From: Oligoflexia bacterium
GTDB taxonomy: Bacteria > Bdellovibrionota > Bdellovibrionia > JABDDW01
NCBI GenBank assembly: GCA_034439615.1
Contig: JAWXAT010000008.1
Span: 36,620 to 100,619 of the forward strand
Reading direction: 5' to 3'
DNA length: 64,000 nt
Shown here: piece by piece, positions 37,276 through 44,384 of the stretch
How the letters are laid out: every line of letters begins with the position of its first letter
Numbering within the stretch: position 1 is the stretch's first letter
Made by a program: the position numbers and the translations under genes
The notes under the pieces: model-generated
What the model was told of the DNA's origin: nothing
What the model saw: the letters and a program-made list of their open reading frames with translations, nothing else
Database searches by the model: none

Positions 37276-37868
37276 GTGTTTTCCTTTTGATTGCTAAATT
37301 TTGTTAGAGTCGCATCTACGAGGACCCGCCGTTTTTCTACGAGGGCCTCCATAATTTCTTTTTCCAGATTTGCGGCTTGAATTAGTTTGATGAAGCGATC
37401 TTGTTGTTGAAGTGGAGGCAATACGACCTCCATCTCGTTCAATAGATTCTTAGGGATGTTCAAGACAGAGCTGCCCATTGCATTCTGTTTAAAAAACTTC
37501 CCCCCGTGGATCTCGGAGTTGATGAACCAATGAAGATACTCGGCTCTGATTAGATTCTTTTTCACCGACAAAATATTGAACGTCGGTGCCGCCACAAGAT
37601 TCGGTAAGTCGGCATCGACCAGAACACTGTATGGGAGGGAGCCACGGAAGACCCTCGGCACGAACAGGAGATCGCCTTTTTTGACCAACCGAGGCCCAAT
37701 TCGGCCCTTTAAATTGATTTTATAGAGGGCCTCAGTCTTGACACCCGAATCCTTGGTCACATCTTTCATTTGGACGATAAAAAAGTCCCCGGACGGGGTG
37801 TTTTCTATTTTGTCCCGGATCGGCTGACCAAGGTAAATGTCGGTAACCTCAGATAGTTTTTTAATCAT
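37272..37868 (-). CDS. Half-length HsdS-like protein (single TRD)
   Basis: 198 residues with one target-recognition-like domain (about 1-150) and the tail VVLPPLQQQDRFIKLIQAA, the usual HsdS helix. It is half the size of the 406-residue HsdS encoded after hsdM. As the first gene of the operon it may dimerise to make a second specificity, act as a decoy or be the remnant of a swapped hsdS. A strong promoter lies 14-50 bp upstream. Confidence 0.8.
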   Translation of the reverse strand: MIKKLSEVTDIYLGQPIRDKIENTPSGDFFIVQMKDVTKDSGVKTEALYKINLKGRIGPRLVKKGDLLFVPRVFRGSLPYSVLVDADLPNLVAAPTFNILSVKKNLIRAEYLHWFINSEIHGGKFFKQNAMGSSVLNIPKNLLNEMEVVLPPLQQQDRFIKLIQAANLEKEIMEALVEKRRVLVDATLTKFSNQKENT

Positions 37869-37880
37869 TATATTTTTCCT

Positions 37881-37916
37881 TGCGGTAATTAGATTACTGC
37901 GATATGATTATGTCAA
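37881..37916 (-). promoter_or_regulatory. Sigma70 promoter of the hsd operon
   Basis: Read on the minus strand: -35 TTGACA (37916-37911), a 17-bp spacer and -10 TCTAAT (37893-37888). This gives a start near 37881 and a short leader to the ATG at 37868. Match to consensus is near perfect. Palindromic sites cover the -10 and adjoin the -35. Confidence 0.8.
37883..37899. promoter_or_regulatory. 17-bp palindrome over the hsd -10
   Basis: CGGTAATTAGATTACTG is an imperfect palindrome. It shares 14 of 17 bases with the second copy at 37917-37933, and the two starts are 34 bp apart. It covers the -10 of the minus-strand hsd promoter, as expected for a repressor site. Confidence 0.55.
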
Positions 37917-37933
37917 CAGTAATTAAATTATTG
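37917..37933. promoter_or_regulatory. Second 17-bp palindrome, next to hsd -35
   Basis: CAGTAATTAAATTATTG directly adjoins the hsd -35 and also lies 21 bp before the TIR-remnant start on the plus strand. It is 14/17 identical to the first copy. A dimer bound here could affect both divergent units. Confidence 0.5.
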
Positions 37934-37954
37934 CAGAACTTTGAGGGGGAGTCG

Positions 37955-38131
37955 ATGGCCAGAAAGGTCTTTTTTAGTTTTAAATATGAAGATGTTTCTA
38001 GGGCTATGGTTGTCCGAAATAGCTGGGTCACTCAGGGTGCTCCTACATTTCAAAATGTTGCATTGACCACATTAGCAAAAGGTAACTTCGATCAGATCAA
38101 AAAGAACAATGATGGGAAACAGAATTGCTGA
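37955..38131 (+). pseudogene. Truncated TIR-like (ThsB/DUF1863-type) gene
   Basis: 58 residues from the ATG at 37955, behind GAGGGGGAG. An upstream ATG at 37904 is in frame but has no RBS. The start ARKVFFSFKYEDVSRAMVVRNSWV is the canonical beginning of MTH538/DUF1863 TIR-like proteins, which include the Thoeris ThsB sensor. Family members are much longer; this one stops after about 58 residues, near the position where GTS/KSCVVVLIG normally follows. The stop overlaps the ATG of the GHKL gene. It is a remnant or a very short partner, more likely a remnant. Confidence 0.6.
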
Positions 38132-39216
38132 TGGTCACCAAGATTGAGAAACTTTTAAGAGCCGAGCCTAACATCATGGCGAAAGACATTGCCAAGAGGT
38201 TAGGCTGCACAAAAGGTGAACTCAATCCAATCCTCTACGCCAATCAAGACAGGTTCGCTGTGGATGCAGAGTATCGCTGGCGATTAATGGGGAAAGAGAT
38301 CACGATTACTTTTGGGGGCGATTGTTGGGTCAATTGCGATTCGTTTGAAGTGACTTTACAAGATGCAGGTGATGGTCTTGAAAATGCCACAAAGGTTTCC
38401 TTCATTTTGCCTAAAGGCTGTTACTTTCTGCTAGACGCCTTAGCGAGATTGCTTGCCCTTTGTAATCAACTGGCTTTTAGAAAAGTAGATGTAACGATTG
38501 ATTTCAGCAACGACGGAAAACTCAAACACTACTTGAACAGGGCTGGGTTTTTCGATCATCTCAACGAGAGCATCAATGTCTTACCTCAGCGACCGACGAC
38601 TTCAACGGCCACAAGCCACAGGGGACAAAGTGAAAATCTTGTTGAGCTTGGTATCGTAACACCACATGAGGATGAGGACGCGAAAGATGAGCTAATAAAA
38701 AGGCTCACTGCTAAATTTCTATCTCTTACGGGCGACAACTATAAAACAGCTGTGTCCACGATCTTCGCCGAACTGACGGGTAACATCCAAGATCATAGTG
38801 AAACGAAATTAAATGGCTTTGCGGGCCTTCAAAAATATGGAGGACAGTCTCCCCATATTCAAACAATCGTTTCTGATAGTGGCGTTGGAATTGCCACATC
38901 TTTAAGGCCATCACTGCAAACGCATTACAAAACGCTGTACGACAAGTATCACGAAGAGAGCGTGGAGAATGACCTCGCCCTGGTAACCGAAGTGATGAGT
39001 AAGGGTTTAATCAGTAGATACGGAGCTGGGCGCGGCTTGGGATTTCAAACAAGTCGAGACAGAGCACTAAAGTTCAAAGCAAAGTATTCCGTTCGCCAAG
39101 AAAACTTCAGTTTGGAGTTTATCTTTGAAGACGAACAACTAAAGCGTGTTATCAAAAAAAAGAATCTAGCGAGAATTACAGGAACTCATATCTGTTTCGA
39201 CTTCGTGATTGACTAG
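38131..39216 (+). CDS. GHKL ATPase with N-terminal HTH
   Basis: About 361 residues from the ATG at 38131, which overlaps the TIR-remnant stop. Residues 1-50 look like a helix-turn-helix (NIMAKDIAKRLGCTKGELNPIL). The C-terminal HSP90/histidine-kinase-type ATP-binding fold has an N box with Glu214 and Asn218 (FAELTGNIQDH), G1 box SDSGVGI at 248-254 and G2 box GAGRGLGF at 298-305. No phospho-acceptor His domain is present. With the downstream STAS-like protein it resembles an anti-sigma/anti-anti-sigma pair. Function is unknown. Confidence 0.75.
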   Translation: MVTKIEKLLRAEPNIMAKDIAKRLGCTKGELNPILYANQDRFAVDAEYRWRLMGKEITITFGGDCWVNCDSFEVTLQDAGDGLENATKVSFILPKGCYFLLDALARLLALCNQLAFRKVDVTIDFSNDGKLKHYLNRAGFFDHLNESINVLPQRPTTSTATSHRGQSENLVELGIVTPHEDEDAKDELIKRLTAKFLSLTGDNYKTAVSTIFAELTGNIQDHSETKLNGFAGLQKYGGQSPHIQTIVSDSGVGIATSLRPSLQTHYKTLYDKYHEESVENDLALVTEVMSKGLISRYGAGRGLGFQTSRDRALKFKAKYSVRQENFSLEFIFEDEQLKRVIKKKNLARITGTHICFDFVID

Positions 39217-39245
39217 TCCTGTTTTTCCTGCTTAAATTAAGCAGA
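39209..39245 (+). promoter_or_regulatory. Promoter of the STAS-like gene, leaderless, with operator
   Basis: TTGACT (39209-39214), 17 bp, TTAAAT (39232-39237). The predicted start is 39244 or 39245, at the ATG itself, so the mRNA would be leaderless. No ribosome-binding site precedes the ATG, which fits. A perfect palindrome covers the -10 and +1. Confidence 0.6.
39228..39244. promoter_or_regulatory. Perfect 17-bp palindrome operator before the STAS-like gene
   Basis: CTGCTTAAATTAAGCAG has 8-bp perfect arms around one base. It begins 4 bp before the -10 and ends at the base before the ATG. Related copies lie at 39807 and 39887. Confidence 0.7.
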
Positions 39246-39796
39246 TGAACCAGAAAAAGACCGTCATTAAATTGAAAGCCATCGTTGGTAAAGACACCGC
39301 TTTTGGTAACCCCTTGGGCCGTCAGGTCTATCAAAAACTACAGGCCGAGTTAGACGCGCATCCAGCAAGTAAAACCATTGGAATTTCCTTTGAGGGTATG
39401 GAGATGATGGACGCTTCCTTTGCGCGAGAAAGCGTTGTTTCACTCGCCAAAGCCAAAAGGGGCGAAGTTGGATTCTATTTAAGGGATTTTGCTTCCAAAG
39501 ACCTGATGGACAACTTTGACTATGCCGCAAAAGCTAAAGATCAGCCGATGATCGTTATCAAAGACAAAGGTTTTGATACTATCGGCCCAGACCTGAGTGA
39601 TGGCGTAAAAGAAGTGCTTGGATTTATTATGAAAAAAGGAATTGTAACAACCTCGATGGTTGCTGATGAACTGAAAATCAAGATCCCCAACGCCAGCGTT
39701 AGACTCAAAAAAATGCTCGATCAGGGCCTTTTGTTAGGCGGAAAAGAAGCCGCTGAGAGTGGCGGCCTTGAGTACAACTTCTTGGCTATAAAATAA
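39245..39796 (+). CDS. STAS-like (DUF4325) protein with C-terminal winged helix
   Basis: 183 residues. The N-terminal 115 residues match the STAS-like DUF4325 pattern (SFEGMEMMDASFARESVVSLA is typical). The C-terminal part (about 125-183, KKGIVTTSMVADELKIKIPNASVRLKKMLDQGLL) is a winged-helix DNA-binding domain. Proteins of this type commonly pair with GHKL ATPases as here. By analogy to partner switching, the ATPase may control DNA binding by this protein. Its promoter carries a palindrome that it could bind (inference). Confidence 0.78.
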   Translation: MNQKKTVIKLKAIVGKDTAFGNPLGRQVYQKLQAELDAHPASKTIGISFEGMEMMDASFARESVVSLAKAKRGEVGFYLRDFASKDLMDNFDYAAKAKDQPMIVIKDKGFDTIGPDLSDGVKEVLGFIMKKGIVTTSMVADELKIKIPNASVRLKKMLDQGLLLGGKEAAESGGLEYNFLAIK

Positions 39797-39806
39797 TCTC
39801 CTTAAT

Positions 39807-39823
39807 CTGCTTGATTTAATCAG
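39807..39823. promoter_or_regulatory. Third, imperfect palindrome of the same family
   Basis: CTGCTTGATTTAATCAG differs at 3 positions from the 39228 copy and at 2 from the 39887 copy. It lies just after the STAS-like stop and 80 bp upstream of the CBASS operator, so it may be an auxiliary site. Confidence 0.5.
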
Positions 39824-39848
39824 AATTCATGTCATACTTTATATGAAG

Positions 39849-39869
39849 AGCTGCGTTGGCGGCTTTTTT
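39849..39869 (+). terminator. Rho-independent terminator after the STAS-like gene
   Basis: AGCTGC (39849-39854) and GCGGCT (39859-39864) form a 6-bp stem with one T-G pair and loop GTTG, followed by TTTTTT. It separates the GHKL/STAS-like unit from the CBASS operon promoter, which overlaps its T run. Confidence 0.7.
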
Positions 39870-39903
39870 GATAACATCTGATTAAACTGATTAATTTAAT
39901 CAG
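39868..39903 (+). promoter_or_regulatory. Promoter and operator of the CBASS operon
   Basis: TTGATA (39868-39873), 17 bp, TTAATT (39891-39896). The perfect palindrome CTGATTAATTTAATCAG at 39887-39903 covers the -10 at exactly the same offset (4-9) as the palindrome over the STAS-like promoter. An extra half-site CTGATTAA lies at 39878. Matching geometry at two promoters supports one shared repressor. Confidence 0.6.
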
Positions 39904-39926
39904 AGCACTTGTGGGGGAGATATCAT

Positions 39927-40154
39927 ATGGCAAACAAAAAACCTGTTCACACTGTCCCTAGCGGAAGCGGTTGGGCAAATAAACAAGGTGGAAAGACGAC
40001 GTCCACACACCACACAAAGGCTAACGCGGAAACCGAAGGTCGTCGTCAAGCCAAGCGCTCTGAAACAGAACACGTTATTCACAAAACCAATGGGCAAATT
40101 GGCGAGAAAAATAGCTATGGGAACGATCCTTGCCCACCTAAAGACAAGAACTGA
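39927..40154 (+). CDS. DUF2188 small protein, first gene of the CBASS operon
   Basis: 75 residues from the ATG at 39927, behind GTGGGGGAG. An earlier in-frame start lacks a suitable RBS. Sequence blocks KPVHTVPSGSGWANKQGG and EHVIHKTNGQIGEKNSYGNDPCP are the DUF2188 pattern, a small basic fold found across bacteria and often near mobile and defence genes. Function is unknown. It is 2 bp from the patatin gene, so they are co-transcribed. Confidence 0.78.
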   Translation: MANKKPVHTVPSGSGWANKQGGKTTSTHHTKANAETEGRRQAKRSETEHVIHKTNGQIGEKNSYGNDPCPPKDKN

Positions 40155-40156
40155 GG

Positions 40157-41116
40157 GTGCGCATCTTGAACGCGGATTCGGATAAGACTTTTAAGATTTT
40201 AGCTATTGATGGCGGGGGCATCCGAGGGGTTGTCCCCGCCCATATCATTCAACAAATGCACGCCAAATTTAGAGTCACCCCAGCACAACACTTTGATCTA
40301 ATCGCGGGAACCAGCACAGGGGCCATTATTGCCGCAGCTCTTGCTTGTGAAATTGAACCGTCCGCGATCATCGATCTCTACAAAAAGCACGGGTCGCGTA
40401 TTTTTCGCAAAAAGTGGTCTCTAATTCCATCGTCGCTTGGACTTGGCTGGCTTAAATCGCTACTCCATAGCTCCTACACCCACGATGAATTATCAAAACT
40501 GCTTAGGGAAGTTTTCGGGGATAAAAAACTGGGCGAAGTAAAAATTCCGCTGATGTTGCCCTCGACAGATATTGGCAATGGTCGTGTTCATGTTTTTAAG
40601 TCGGGCTATTCCGATAAATTCACCCGGGACCCCGATGTATTCGTGCGAGATGCCGTCATCGCATCTTGTAGTGCCCCGACTTTTTTTGATCCCTACAAGA
40701 TGAAGGAATACCTTTTGGTCGATGGCGGGCTATGGGCAAACAATCCTGCATTAACCGCCACCATCGAAGCCATACACCGTATGAACAAAGATCCAAAATC
40801 CTTAAGGGTTTTATCGCTGGGAACTGGCCATGAAAAAACATATTACGAGCAGGTGCCAAGTTTATTTGGATGGGGTTTCCTCACTCGGTGGAAGCGAAAG
40901 AACTTTATCAGCCTTATTTTGTCGCTTCAGTCACAGGCGGCACACAACCACTTAAAACTGATGCTGCCCGAGTCGCAATGGATGCGACTTAATTTTGAAT
41001 CCGACAAAGAACTTCCCCTCGATGATATCACCGCAGTCGATTCATTGATCGCCAAAGCGGACAAGCTCTTTACAGATGAGAGCGATAAACTCAAAGCATT
41101 TTTAGAAACAATTTAA
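40157..41116 (+). CDS. Patatin-like phospholipase, CBASS effector (CapV-like)
   Basis: 319 residues from the GTG at 40157, or 316 from TTG at 40166. GAGG sits too close to the GTG but 9 bp before the TTG, so the TTG is plausible. Motifs (GTG numbering): oxyanion loop DGGGIRG at 18-24, nucleophile Ser53 in GTSTG and catalytic Asp189 in VDGGLWANNP. CapV phospholipases are activated by a cyclic nucleotide and destroy the inner membrane, so the infected cell dies before phage release. The CD-NTase gene follows 8 bp on, which fixes the role. Confidence 0.88.
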   Translation: MRILNADSDKTFKILAIDGGGIRGVVPAHIIQQMHAKFRVTPAQHFDLIAGTSTGAIIAAALACEIEPSAIIDLYKKHGSRIFRKKWSLIPSSLGLGWLKSLLHSSYTHDELSKLLREVFGDKKLGEVKIPLMLPSTDIGNGRVHVFKSGYSDKFTRDPDVFVRDAVIASCSAPTFFDPYKMKEYLLVDGGLWANNPALTATIEAIHRMNKDPKSLRVLSLGTGHEKTYYEQVPSLFGWGFLTRWKRKNFISLILSLQSQAAHNHLKLMLPESQWMRLNFESDKELPLDDITAVDSLIAKADKLFTDESDKLKAFLETI

Positions 41117-41124
41117 GGAGCCTT

Positions 41125-42300
41125 ATGCAAAATAAAAAACAAATCATTCTTAAAAAGATGCTGGCCGAACTGGATATCCCTGAGTCGGCATACGATAAAG
41201 CAGTGAAGCGGTACGAAGACATCGGGGATTGGTTCGGTCGCAAGGAATCTTCGCTCAACCAATATGATCCCCACGTTTTTTCACAAGGTTCATTCCGCCT
41301 TGGTACAGTGATTAAGCCTTTGAACCACAATGAAGAATATGACCTGGATTTGTCCTGCGTGCTTCGCCAAGGGATTTCAAAGAAAACCCACACCCAAGAG
41401 TACGTTAAGAACCTTGTCGGTAAAGAGCTGGAAGCTTATCGTATAGCACGAGGAATTCAGGAGAAACTTGAACTAAAACATCGTTGCTGGAGACTGATTT
41501 ATCAAGACGAGTTGAGTTTCCATGCGGACATTGTCCCTGCGATCCCAGAAGACCAAAAACGGCGAATTGAATTGAGCGAGGCTATTCGCAAAAGTGAAAG
41601 TGACCAGTTTTCTAGCGCTGCGGAAACAACTATAGTCATCACGGATGACCGAAATTCAAACTACAGAACTATCTCGGATGATTGGAAAATCAGTAATCCA
41701 GAGGGCTACGCTTCGTGGTTTGAAGATAATATGCTAGGACAGACTCTCTATAATATGCTTGAAAAGGCTCAAGTTGATAAGGTTCCCACATACAAGAAAA
41801 AAACACCACTCCAGCAGGCCATTCAACTTTTGAAGCAGCATCGAGACATCATGTTTGCAAAAGCCCCCGATAAAAAACCGATTTCCATTATTATCACGAC
41901 TCTGGCTGCTCGTGCTTATAATGGCGAATCAGATTTAGGTGATTCCCTCACAAACATTTTAAACAAAATGGAGTCCTTGGTTCGGACTGCTAAACCTCGT
42001 GTTCCAAATCCTGTTGACCCTAACGAGGACTTTGCCGACAAATGGACAACCGATACAACCTTGGAAGCCAATTTTAAAAATTGGCTTGCACAAGCCAAAG
42101 CAGACTTTGATTTCCTTGAAAAGTCTAACGATGTCCGCTTGATAGCTGGCAAAGTCAAAGACCGCTTCTCTTTGGTATTGAACGAGTCGGATCTTGCAAA
42201 GAGTCTTGGCATGTCCACAACCACTCCACATGCAAGCCCCTCGAGGGTTCAAGTTATTGACGAAAGTCGTGCGGCAAAACCTTGGGAATTCAATTCTTGA
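41125..42300 (+). CDS. CD-NTase, CBASS nucleotidyltransferase
   Basis: 391 residues. The nucleotidyltransferase core shows GSFRLGT at 55-61 (the Gly-Ser loop), the metal-binding pair Asp73 and Asp75 (EEYDLDLSC) and third Asp135 (FHADIVPAI). The C-terminal helical half is typical of this class. It would make a cyclic di- or oligonucleotide signal on infection and activate the patatin. The enzyme clade and signal are not decided here. RBS AAGGAG lies before the ATG. It abuts the E2-like gene (ends 42300, next starts 42301). Confidence 0.9.
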   Translation: MQNKKQIILKKMLAELDIPESAYDKAVKRYEDIGDWFGRKESSLNQYDPHVFSQGSFRLGTVIKPLNHNEEYDLDLSCVLRQGISKKTHTQEYVKNLVGKELEAYRIARGIQEKLELKHRCWRLIYQDELSFHADIVPAIPEDQKRRIELSEAIRKSESDQFSSAAETTIVITDDRNSNYRTISDDWKISNPEGYASWFEDNMLGQTLYNMLEKAQVDKVPTYKKKTPLQQAIQLLKQHRDIMFAKAPDKKPISIIITTLAARAYNGESDLGDSLTNILNKMESLVRTAKPRVPNPVDPNEDFADKWTTDTTLEANFKNWLAQAKADFDFLEKSNDVRLIAGKVKDRFSLVLNESDLAKSLGMSTTTPHASPSRVQVIDESRAAKPWEFNS

Positions 42301-42951
42301 ATGAACTTGGACTCCATCGGCCTGAGTGCCTTTCTTTCTGATTATCCCAATATGTCGGTCTCCGTCGTCACAGACGGATCGACCCACCTCATATTGAATG
42401 GCACTTTTGATTTCGTTGCTAAATTTAAGGATGAACCAGAGACCCAAGATGCATATTCGCTTGAAATTCGAGTGCCAGACAACTTCCCCTTGGGACTTCC
42501 CAAAGTTAGAGAAGTGAACGGTAAAATCCCTCGGGATGGTAAACACCACATAAATCCCGACGACACTCTATGTCTGGGCTCCCCCCTCAGACTGAAAATG
42601 CTATCTTATGACGAGCCAACTCTTTCGGGTTTTGCTTCCAACTGCATTATTCCGTATCTGTATTGGATCACTACAAGAAAATTTGCAGTCGGAGAATTAG
42701 CTCACGGAGATGCTGGAATCATAGCTGATTACATGGCATTGTTTGGATTGAATGATCCAAAACAAATAGCCCCGGCGCTCAAACTATTGGGAATGAAGAA
42801 GCGAATTGCTAATAAGAGACAATGTCCGTGCACGTGTGGATTAAGGTTGGGACGTTGTAAAAAAAGATTTACGCTAAACAAATTTCGAAATGTTTCCCCT
42901 CGCTGCTGGTTCAGAGCGCATCTTACAACCCTTGGGATCAAATCTGATTAA
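42301..42951 (+). CDS. Lone E2-like protein with Cys-rich tail, CBASS
   Basis: 216 residues. An E2 ubiquitin-conjugating-like fold has the family segment LEIRVPDNFPLGLPKV, and the catalytic Cys is Cys91 in DDTLCLGSP. Short type II CBASS carries such a lone E2 without the E1 (Cap2) and JAB (Cap3) domains. The C-terminal motif CPCTCGLRLGRCKKRF (Cys175, 177, 179, 186) resembles a SEC-C-type metal-binding tail. In other systems E2-type proteins prime the CD-NTase by conjugation. Here the E1 source is not visible. It ends the operon. Confidence 0.82.
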   Translation: MNLDSIGLSAFLSDYPNMSVSVVTDGSTHLILNGTFDFVAKFKDEPETQDAYSLEIRVPDNFPLGLPKVREVNGKIPRDGKHHINPDDTLCLGSPLRLKMLSYDEPTLSGFASNCIIPYLYWITTRKFAVGELAHGDAGIIADYMALFGLNDPKQIAPALKLLGMKKRIANKRQCPCTCGLRLGRCKKRFTLNKFRNVSPRCWFRAHLTTLGIKSD

Positions 42952-42995
42952 AAATAATAGTGTTGTTTGCTATTCAGCACCACAATGCTGTTGAT
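42952..42995. terminator. Short convergent gap with weak hairpin
   Basis: CAGCA (42975-42979) and TGCTG (42986-42990) form a 5-bp stem between the end of the CBASS operon and the end of the minus-strand response-regulator operon. It could serve both strands, but no long T run is present. Confidence 0.3.
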
Positions 42996-44384
42996 TCAGA
43001 CACCCAGTATTTCAATCCAATGCGCAAGACGCTGGCGAGATACGCCCAACATTCGGGCTGCTTCATTTCGATTGAACTTCCCAAGGTCGAGAGCGGCGCG
43101 GATGAAGTCGCGTTTTATTGTTTCAGCGTGAGAATCGATATTGAACCCGCCGGACTTGAGCGAAATCAACAGCTGTTCTTTTGCTGATGCAGTATCAGCC
43201 TTTGATAGACTTGGAGCAGACTTCTCAAGCCAGGAGTTCAACAAATTTGGAGTTATTTGTGGATTCACCGGATCTAAAAACGGCATTACAAAACTAACAA
43301 AGCCAACCAACTGCCTTACGTTACCGGGCCACCCATAACTCGCAAGTTCAGCGCGGACGGTTTCTGGGATGCCGACGTTGCTTCGGCGCTGAACTGCGAA
43401 ATAATACTCAAGCAAATCGGAAATATCCTCTGGTCTATCTTGAAGAGCGGCCAGTCGCAAGCCGTGTACATCAAGCCTAAACAGCAGGTCTTCCCTAAAC
43501 TTTCCAACGGCCACTTCTGACTGAAGATTTCTATTGGTAGCCGCGATCACTCTAAAGTCAAAAGCCTTCTCGTGATTTGAACCTATTCTTCTGACTTTCT
43601 TTTCTTGAAGGACCCTCAAAAGCTTCGCTTGAAACTCGAATGGTAGTTCACCGATTTCATCTAAGAAAATATCGCCGCCATGAGCTGCTTCAAATAGGCC
43701 AATCCTCTGTGTGGCAGCACCGGTGAACGCGCCTTTTTCATATCCAAAAAGTTCGCCTTCGATCATTGAGCCCTGAAACTCTGCACAGTTCACAGTGATA
43801 AAAGGTCTATTTGCGCATCCTTTAGCGGCCCATATTGCGCGAGCCACAAGTTCTTTCCCGGTTCCTGTTTCGCCTTGGATTAAAAATGGTCCATTTGATT
43901 TGCCAACGATAGCGATCTTTTCTTTTAATTCCTTTGTGGTGGAAGACCTTCCAACTATTGCATTAAACGAGTCTTCAAGCTCCTTAACGGTTACAACTTT
44001 ATGAGAAAGCTTCTCTGCTTGTTGCTTGCGCCAAACCGATGCCTTGTGAATTACAAATGCGTAAGCGGAAGTATTGACCGAGCCTTTGACGATATAATCT
44101 ACGGCTCCAGATTCAAGGCAATCGACAATCTTTTTTCGATCTTCAAGACCTGACATCATAATCACAGGTAAAAGTGGATCAATCTCTCTTACCTTTTTGA
44201 GTAGCTCAGTACCCAACATTGCACCCTTAAGGCGAATATCTAAAAACAGTATATTGTAGGGTACGGATTCAAGAAGGGTCAAAGCTTCTTCTGCCGACTC
44301 TACGGTTACAACTGAATGCTCATCGAAGATCATTCGCATGGAGTCCTGAATCAGCTTATCATCTTCGACGACAAGAATTCTCAT
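42996..44384 (-). CDS. NtrC-family sigma54 response regulator
   Basis: 462 residues: receiver domain (phospho-acceptor Asp49 in LFLDIRLKG), AAA+ domain with Walker A GETGTGKE at 171-178, the sigma54-contacting GAFTGA at 218-223 and Fis-type HTH at the C-terminus (RNEAARMLGVSRQRLAHWIE). All parts needed to activate sigma54 promoters are intact. It is encoded 4 bp-overlapped with the kinase upstream. A sigma54-type promoter precedes the conjugation operon (47133), its probable target. Confidence 0.92.
   Translation of the reverse strand: MRILVVEDDKLIQDSMRMIFDEHSVVTVESAEEALTLLESVPYNILFLDIRLKGAMLGTELLKKVREIDPLLPVIMMSGLEDRKKIVDCLESGAVDYIVKGSVNTSAYAFVIHKASVWRKQQAEKLSHKVVTVKELEDSFNAIVGRSSTTKELKEKIAIVGKSNGPFLIQGETGTGKELVARAIWAAKGCANRPFITVNCAEFQGSMIEGELFGYEKGAFTGAATQRIGLFEAAHGGDIFLDEIGELPFEFQAKLLRVLQEKKVRRIGSNHEKAFDFRVIAATNRNLQSEVAVGKFREDLLFRLDVHGLRLAALQDRPEDISDLLEYYFAVQRRSNVGIPETVRAELASYGWPGNVRQLVGFVSFVMPFLDPVNPQITPNLLNSWLEKSAPSLSKADTASAKEQLLISLKSGGFNIDSHAETIKRDFIRAALDLGKFNRNEAARMLGVSRQRLAHWIEILGV

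Noticed and set aside
37955..38131. Functional Thoeris system
   Set aside because: The TIR gene is truncated and no ThsA-like gene is present.
40157..42951. Full type II CBASS with E1 (Cap2) and JAB (Cap3)
   Set aside because: Only the E2 fold is present; no adenylation or JAB domain is encoded nearby.
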